Source: Paracoccaceae bacterium
GTDB lineage: Bacteria > Pseudomonadota > Alphaproteobacteria > Rhodobacterales > Rhodobacteraceae
Direction of reading: 5' to 3'
DNA length: 10,978 nt
Assembly (NCBI GenBank): GCA_002400675.1
Contig: NVQY01000012.1
Coordinates: 13,482 to 24,459, forward strand
The translations under genes and the position numbers were made by a program. Under the pieces are notes generated by a model. It saw only the letters and a list, made by a program, of their open reading frames with translations. It was not told where the DNA came from and did not search any database. Shown here one piece after another: positions 7,134 through 10,978 of this stretch; position 1 is the first letter of the stretch; each line of letters opens with the position of its first letter.

Positions 7134-7784
7134 ATGCAACTTTCATTTTCCCTTGCCGAGCAACCCGATGATTTCACCACCGAAAGGGGCCGCAAATTGT
7201 TTGCCGGTCCGTCCGAGTTTGTCAAAGGCGTCGTGGCCATATCTGGCCTGCCCCCTGCCGACCGGATGGAGGTGTGTTTCGCTGGTCGCTCAAACGTGGG
7301 CAAATCGACGCTGATCAATGCGCTGACCGGTACCAAGGCGCTTGCCCGTGCTTCGAACACACCGGGGCGCACGCAGGAAATCAACTTTTTCACCCAGGGC
7401 GAAAGCCATTATTTGGTCGATCTGCCCGGCTATGGCTATGCCAACGCGCCGCTGCCGGTGGTGGAACGCTGGCAACGTCTGTTGAAACAATACCTTAGCG
7501 GGCGTCAAACCTTGCGCCGGGCCTTTGTGCTGATTGATGCGCGCCACGGGGTCAAACAGGTGGACGACGAAATCATGTCGTTGCTTGATAGTTCTGCCGT
7601 GACTTTTCAATGCGTGTTGACCAAGGCCGACAAGATCAAGGGCAAGGATCGCACCGGCGTCTTGGGGCAAGTGCGCGCGGCGCTGGCAAAACATCCTGCG
7701 GCGTTCCCGGAAATTGTGCTGACCTCGTCCGAAAAGGGCGATGGGATCGCCACGTTGCGCAGTATTATTGCCACGCTCGAATAG
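7134..7784 (+). CDS. engB: Ribosome biogenesis GTPase EngB/YihA/YsxC
   Basis: A 216-residue TRAFAC-class GTPase needed for late assembly of the large ribosomal subunit. The G motifs are in order: G1 GRSNVGKS (51-58), G2 with Thr76 in NTPGRTQ, G3 DLPGYGYA (96-103), G4 TKAD (163-166) and G5 TSSEKGDG (197-204). FAGPSEFVKG before G1 and PGYGYA are typical of EngB. Length is normal (about 200-220). The start ATG lies 2 nt after the MOSC stop, implying coupled translation. It closes the yidC-MOSC-engB cluster, joining membrane-protein insertion and ribosome assembly in one transcript. It is convergent with the SDR gene, 28 bp between stop codons. Confidence 0.97.
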   Translation: MQLSFSLAEQPDDFTTERGRKLFAGPSEFVKGVVAISGLPPADRMEVCFAGRSNVGKSTLINALTGTKALARASNTPGRTQEINFFTQGESHYLVDLPGYGYANAPLPVVERWQRLLKQYLSGRQTLRRAFVLIDARHGVKQVDDEIMSLLDSSAVTFQCVLTKADKIKGKDRTGVLGQVRAALAKHPAAFPEIVLTSSEKGDGIATLRSIIATLE

Positions 7785-7820
7785 TCCTTTTTCGAAGGAA
7801 CGTCGAAAGACTTTAGACGT
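7785..7820. terminator. Short hairpins in the engB/SDR convergent gap (weak terminator candidate)
   Basis: Two small stems occur where the convergent genes meet: TCCTT/AAGGA (7785-7789 with 7795-7799) and ACGTC/GACGT (7800-7804 with 7816-7820, the latter inside the SDR 3' end). Neither is followed by a long T-run. A bidirectional terminator is expected at this position, but the stems are weak. Confidence 0.25.
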
Positions 7821-8541
7821 GCTGCGCCCCGTTGACCTCAATCTCGGTCCCCGAGATATAGGAACTGTCGCTCGAACACAGGAAATAGATCGCGGCAGCC
7901 ACTTCTTCCGGCTGCCCCAATCGTCGCAGCGGCAATTTTTCGACGATCTTGTCGGTTCCCGGTGACAGAATTGCCGTTTCTACCTCGCCCGGTGCGATGG
8001 CATTGACGCGCACACCCATAGGCCCAAAATCATGCGCCATTTCCCGCGTCAACGCCGCAAGCGCGGCCTTGGACGTGGCATAGGCGGCACCGGCAAAAGG
8101 ATGCACCCGCACGCCGGCGATTGACGTCACATTGACCACCGCCCCTTTGGCGGCGGCCAGTTCACGCCGCAATCCGCGCGCCAAAACGACGGGGGCAAAG
8201 AAATTGACGTGAAACACCCTTCCCCATGTCATCAGGTCAGTGTCCAGCGTGCTTAGGCGTTCGCCATTTTCACCTTTGGGGGAAATTCCGGCATTGTTGA
8301 CCAACGCGTCGAGCCGTCCGTTCAGCCGCTCACGAATGATATCGACCGCGCGCATCGTGCCAGAGGGGTCGCCAAGGTCGATTTGAACATGATCTTCCTG
8401 ACCGCCACCCCACGGGCATTCCGCCGGAAAGGGCGCGCGTGAACAGGTGATCACCCGCCAGCCTTCGCGGTTGAACCGGCGCACCGTGGCATGACCGATG
8501 CCCCGGCTTGCGCCTGTCAGCAACATGGTTTTCTGTGACAT
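7813..8541 (-). CDS. SDR family NAD(P)-dependent oxidoreductase
   Basis: A 242-residue classical short-chain dehydrogenase/reductase with a Rossmann fold. It shows the glycine-rich TGASRGIG (9-16), NNAG (82-85), Asn113 in VFHVN, Ser140 in VTSIAG, and the catalytic Tyr154 and Lys158 in YATSK, followed by VRVNAIAPGEVET. The Ser-Arg at the end of beta-2 (TCSRAP) hints at NADPH preference, by inference. The end (SYISGTEIEVNGAQHV) is typical. Substrate cannot be read from the sequence; FabG-like or sugar/alcohol SDRs are all possible. A GTG two codons upstream is in frame, but AAAAGGGG (8547-8554) sits 5 nt before ATG 8541 and would abut the GTG, so ATG is preferred. It is the only minus-strand gene, divergent from argB across about 121 bp. 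Confidence 0.93.
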   Translation of the reverse strand: MSQKTMLLTGASRGIGHATVRRFNREGWRVITCSRAPFPAECPWGGGQEDHVQIDLGDPSGTMRAVDIIRERLNGRLDALVNNAGISPKGENGERLSTLDTDLMTWGRVFHVNFFAPVVLARGLRRELAAAKGAVVNVTSIAGVRVHPFAGAAYATSKAALAALTREMAHDFGPMGVRVNAIAPGEVETAILSPGTDKIVEKLPLRRLGQPEEVAAAIYFLCSSDSSYISGTEIEVNGAQHV

Positions 8542-8605
8542 GCCCACCCCTTTTGGTCTGGCGTTTCGCGGACGACCCTAGCACCGAACCAAGCGTGTGC
8601 AACGG

Positions 8606-8623
8606 GGCACTTGGCAGAGTGCC
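8606..8623. promoter_or_regulatory. Inverted repeat over a possible argB -35 (operator candidate)
   Basis: GGCACT (8606-8611) and AGTGCC (8618-8623) form a perfect 6-bp dyad with a 6-nt centre. The dyad overlaps the putative -35 hexamer listed next, where a repressor site would act. It could equally be a leader hairpin of a transcript starting further upstream. Confidence 0.35.
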
Positions 8624-8639
8624 ATGAACCGCGTAACAC
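8611..8639 (+). promoter_or_regulatory. Possible argB promoter
   Basis: TTGGCA (8611-8616) and TAACAC (8634-8639) are spaced by 17 bp and would start transcription near 8646, leaving a leader of about 17 nt. TTGTACAA (8642-8649) covers the predicted start point. The -10 match is moderate. Confidence 0.35.
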
Positions 8640-8662
8640 GATTGTACAAAGGGACCAATGAC

Positions 8663-9526
8663 ATGAAGACCAGAGATATGACCCGCGACTACCTTGCCAC
8701 AGCCGAAACCCTGTCCCGCGCGCTGCCGCTTTTGCAACGTTATGACGGGGCGATTGTGGTGATCAAGCTGGGCGGTCATGCCATGGGCAGTGACGAGGCG
8801 ATGGACAGTTTCGCCCGCGATATCGTGCTGATGCAGCAGGTCGGGGTTAATCCGGTTATCGTGCATGGTGGTGGGCCGATGATCAACGCCATGTTGGGCC
8901 GTCTGGGCATCGAATCAACCTTTGTGGACGGCAAGCGGGTGACCGACAAGGACACCGTGGAAGTGGTCGAAATGGTGCTGTCGGGGTTGGTGAACAAGCG
9001 CATTGTTCAGGCGCTGAACCGGCAGGGCGGCAATGCCGTGGGGCTGTCGGGCAAGGATGCCAACCTGATGATCTGTGATCAGACCAATGCGGATCTGGGC
9101 TTTGTCGGCACGCCGACGGATATGGACCCGACCCTGTTGCACAACCTGTTTGCCAACGACATGATTCCGGTGATTGCGCCGTTGGGGGCCGGGCGCAACG
9201 GCGAAACTTTCAACGTCAACGGCGATACCGCCGCCGGGGCCGTGGCCAAATCTCTCAAGGCCGATCGGTTGTTGTTGCTGACGGATGTGTCGGGCGTCAA
9301 GAACGCGCAAGGCGCGGTTGTCACCGAACTGAAGGCCGCGCAAATTCGGGCGATGACCCGTGACGGCACCATCGCCGGGGGCATGATCCCCAAGACCGAA
9401 ACCGCGTTGGATGCGATCGACGGTGGGGTTCGCGCGGTGGTCATTCTGGACGGGCGCGCGCCCAATGCCTGTTTGTTAGAGCTGTATACCGAACATGGGG
9501 CGGGGTCGCTTATCCGACCCGATTGA
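8663..9526 (+). CDS. argB: Acetylglutamate kinase ArgB
   Basis: A 287-residue amino acid kinase that phosphorylates N-acetyl-L-glutamate with ATP, the second and often feedback-regulated step of arginine synthesis. It shows [11 protein letters not shown] with Lys35, VHGGGP (67-72), DGKRVTD for substrate contact, [19 protein letters not shown] (183-192), [15 protein letters not shown] (239-244) and EHGAGSLI near the end. The N-terminal helix before the core (about residues 5-27) is the extension seen in arginine-inhibited enzymes, so feedback inhibition is likely. ATG 8663 is preferred over in-frame upstream starts at 8597 and 8624 because AAAGGGA (8648-8654) sits 8 nt before it and relatives begin with a sequence like MKTRDM. 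Confidence 0.98.
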   Translation: MKTRDMTRDYLATAETLSRALPLLQRYDGAIVVIKLGGHAMGSDEAMDSFARDIVLMQQVGVNPVIVHGGGPMINAMLGRLGIESTFVDGKRVTDKDTVEVVEMVLSGLVNKRIVQALNRQGGNAVGLSGKDANLMICDQTNADLGFVGTPTDMDPTLLHNLFANDMIPVIAPLGAGRNGETFNVNGDTAAGAVAKSLKADRLLLLTDVSGVKNAQGAVVTELKAAQIRAMTRDGTIAGGMIPKTETALDAIDGGVRAVVILDGRAPNACLLELYTEHGAGSLIRPD

Positions 9527-9583
9527 CAAAAACGTGTTCTTTGCGGACTTGTGTAACGCCAATCCATGCATGAAACAGAATGC

Positions 9584-10378
9584 ATGGAAAATGAAGCAAT
9601 CATCCGCCTGTCGATATTTATTGGGTTATTCAGCCTGTTCGCATTGATCGAGGCCGTGAAGCCACGCAAAGCCCGCACGCAACCACGCACCACCCGATGG
9701 TTCACCAACTGGTCGTTCACCGTGTTGAACACGGTTACCTTAAGGTTAATGGCGTTTGTGGTGCCGGTGATGGCCGTGGGGGCGGCTGTGGATGCGGGGG
9801 CGAACGGCTGGGGTGTGCTGAACTGGCTCGACTGGCCGGCGTGGGTAGAGATTGTCATCACCATCCTGTTTCTGGACCTTGCCATCTGGGCGCAGCATCT
9901 GATCACCCACAAGATACCGCTGTTGTGGCGTCTGCACCGGGTGCATCATTCGGACCGTGACATTGACGTCAGCACCGCGATCCGGTTTCATCCGTTGGAA
10001 ATCGCCCTGTCGATGTTGCTCAAGATCGGGCTGGTCTATCTGCTGGGGCCGCCGGCGGTTGGAGTGATCCTGTTTGAGATCATCCTGAACGGCACGGCGA
10101 TGTTCAATCATGCCAACATGGCGTTGCCGCTGTGGCTTGACCGGATTGTCCGGGTGGTTCTGGTTACGCCCGACATGCACCGGGTGCATCATTCGACGCT
10201 GCGCCACGAGCATGACAGCAATTACGGGTTCTCCCTTTCGATCTGGGACCGGATGTTTCGCACCTATGTAGCGCAGCCGGAACTGGGTCACGATGGCATG
10301 ACCATCGGCTTGCGCTGGCAGGATGAAAAGCCCAGCAAACTGGGCTGGTCGCTGCGTCTGCCGTTCGGGAAACTGTGA
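9584..10378 (+). CDS. Fatty acid hydroxylase/sterol desaturase family membrane protein
   Basis: A 264-residue integral membrane protein of the non-haem di-iron hydroxylase superfamily (PF04116-like). It shows several hydrophobic stretches and the histidine boxes HLITH (105-109), HRVHH (118-122), FHPLE (His136), FNHAN (His176) and HRVHH (199-203), then NYGFSLSIWDRMF. Such enzymes use O2 and two electrons to hydroxylate or desaturate lipids; the substrate here is unknown (fatty acid, carotenoid, sterol-like or ether lipid are all possible). The start is uncertain: ATG 9566 and ATG 9584 are both in frame, neither has a clear ribosome binding site, and I favour 9584 because relatives tend to begin MENEA. 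Its TGA overlaps the GTG start of the ferredoxin-like gene, so the two are coupled. It follows argB by 57 bp. Confidence 0.9.
   Translation: MENEAIIRLSIFIGLFSLFALIEAVKPRKARTQPRTTRWFTNWSFTVLNTVTLRLMAFVVPVMAVGAAVDAGANGWGVLNWLDWPAWVEIVITILFLDLAIWAQHLITHKIPLLWRLHRVHHSDRDIDVSTAIRFHPLEIALSMLLKIGLVYLLGPPAVGVILFEIILNGTAMFNHANMALPLWLDRIVRVVLVTPDMHRVHHSTLRHEHDSNYGFSLSIWDRMFRTYVAQPELGHDGMTIGLRWQDEKPSKLGWSLRLPFGKL
9933..10195 (+). repeat. 20-bp exact repeat coding two HRVHH boxes
   Basis: The stretches 9933-9952 and 10176-10195 are identical over 20 bases (TGCACCGGGTGCATCATTCG) and in the same frame, each encoding HRVHHS in the hydroxylase. Codon choice is identical at every position. The feature bounds span both copies. 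Confidence 0.8.
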
Positions 10379-10978
10379 TCTATCAACGGGTTGAAACGGC
10401 GGCGAAAGCCATTGGATTGATGGTGATGGGCGCGCTGCACCCCAAGGCGCATTATGATGCTGACGACTGCGGCACGCTTGTCTTGCTGGGCACGGGGCCA
10501 GCGTATTGGCCCATTCTGACCGCCGCGCCCGAGTATCACGATGCAGCGCCCGACCCTGTTGATCGCTTTTCGCAACGCACCATCACCGCATTGGCAACCA
10601 GCCTTGGACCGGATGTTTCGGTGGTCTTTCCATTTGGAGGCCCACCCTACGCGCCGTTTATCGACTGGGCGCTGAAATCCGGGCGGGCGTTTACCAGCCC
10701 CACGGGGATGCTGGTGCATGACACGGTTGGCATGATGACGTCCTATCGCGGGGCCTTGTGGTTCCCCGACGAATTTCCCTTTCCGGTGCCGGCTGGGGTA
10801 CACCCTTGCGAGGCTTGCGCCGGCCAGCCCTGCACAACCGCGTGCCCTGTGGAGGCTCTTGGTGCGGATGCGCCTTATAATGTGGCGGCGTGCCATGAGT
10901 ATCTGGATACCGGCGCTGGTGGGGTTTGTATGGGGGCGGGCTGTGCGGCGCGACTTGCATGTCCGCTTAGCGACGGGG
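10375..10978 (+). CDS. Ferredoxin-like protein with two cysteine clusters (3' truncated)
   Basis: The frame opens at GTG 10375, overlapping the hydroxylase stop as GTGA, and stays open to the window edge, giving 201 residues. An N-terminal part of about 140 residues lacks cysteine clusters and carries VVFPFGGPPYAPFIDW and SPTGMLVHDTVGMMTSYRGAL. It is followed by CEACAGQPCTTACPVEAL (Cys145, 148, 153, 157), a classic 4Fe-4S pattern ending in CP, then Cys173, Cys185, Cys190 and Cys196 with a final CP. This suggests a ferredoxin fold with up to two 4Fe-4S clusters, although the second group is irregularly spaced. I recall similar stand-alone proteins annotated simply as ferredoxin in Rhodobacteraceae. 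A soluble electron carrier to the hydroxylase is a reasonable inference. The GTG is chosen because of the 4-nt overlap and immediate homology-like start (IYQRVETAA). Confidence 0.88.
   Translation, partial: MIYQRVETAAKAIGLMVMGALHPKAHYDADDCGTLVLLGTGPAYWPILTAAPEYHDAAPDPVDRFSQRTITALATSLGPDVSVVFPFGGPPYAPFIDWALKSGRAFTSPTGMLVHDTVGMMTSYRGALWFPDEFPFPVPAGVHPCEACAGQPCTTACPVEALGADAPYNVAACHEYLDTGAGGVCMGAGCAARLACPLSDG

Noticed and set aside
9523..9551. Promoter for the hydroxylase starting with TTGACA over the argB stop
   Set aside because: The -35 hexamer is perfect, but no acceptable -10 lies at 16-19 bp, and co-transcription from argB is simpler.
9079..9912. 277-codon minus-strand frame opposite argB and the hydroxylase
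   Set aside because: It is antisense to two well-supported genes, runs across their boundary, and its translation shows no recognisable domain.
10493..10512. Palindrome around GGGCCA and TGGCCC in the ferredoxin-like gene
   Set aside because: A 6-bp dyad inside GC-rich coding sequence is expected by chance and has no regulatory context.

Overview
The window reads as an ordinary chromosomal stretch of an alphaproteobacterium, most likely of the Roseobacter/Rhodobacteraceae group. Three things point there: a fairly high-GC coding style, close resemblance of ArgB, YidC, EngB and the ferredoxin-like protein to how I remember that group's proteins, and a yidC-MOSC-engB-argB gene order. That placement is recollection plus inference; no search was run. 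I see no tRNA, rRNA, CRISPR array, insertion sequence or prophage module.

Layout: (1) 1-147, the 3' end of an unrecognised + strand gene. (2) 223-459 yidD, a small factor linked to membrane-protein insertion. (3) 575-991, a VOC-fold protein that lacks the usual metal ligands. (4) 1070-1618 yaeQ. (5) 1619-1913, a C-rich, G-poor non-coding stretch with two TTGTACAA palindromes 32 bp apart, a minus-strand G-tract cluster and a 41-bp tandem repeat. (6) 1914-2780 ttcA, a tRNA thiolation enzyme. (7) 2852-4405, a membrane-anchored c-di-GMP protein with a broken GGDEF and an intact EAL domain. (8) 4532-7784, a tight yidC-MOSC-engB cluster with 2-nt gaps, led by a possible promoter and hairpin. (9) 7813-8541, an SDR oxidoreductase on the minus strand, convergent with engB and divergent from argB. 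(10) 8663-9526 argB. (11) 9584-10378, a membrane fatty acid hydroxylase/sterol desaturase family protein overlapping by 4 nt with (12) 10375 to the window end, a ferredoxin-like protein with eight cysteines, cut by the window edge.

How the genes fit together: YidD and YidC both serve inner-membrane protein insertion but are separated here by four unrelated genes. EngB (50S assembly) and TtcA (tRNA modification) add a translation theme, and ArgB is the second step of arginine synthesis. The di-iron hydroxylase and the ferredoxin-like protein are translationally overlapped and could form an electron-donor/oxygenase pair. That pair, the degenerate GGDEF-EAL protein and the structured yaeQ-ttcA spacer deserve the most attention. 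I did not find convincing evidence of an undescribed multi-gene system.
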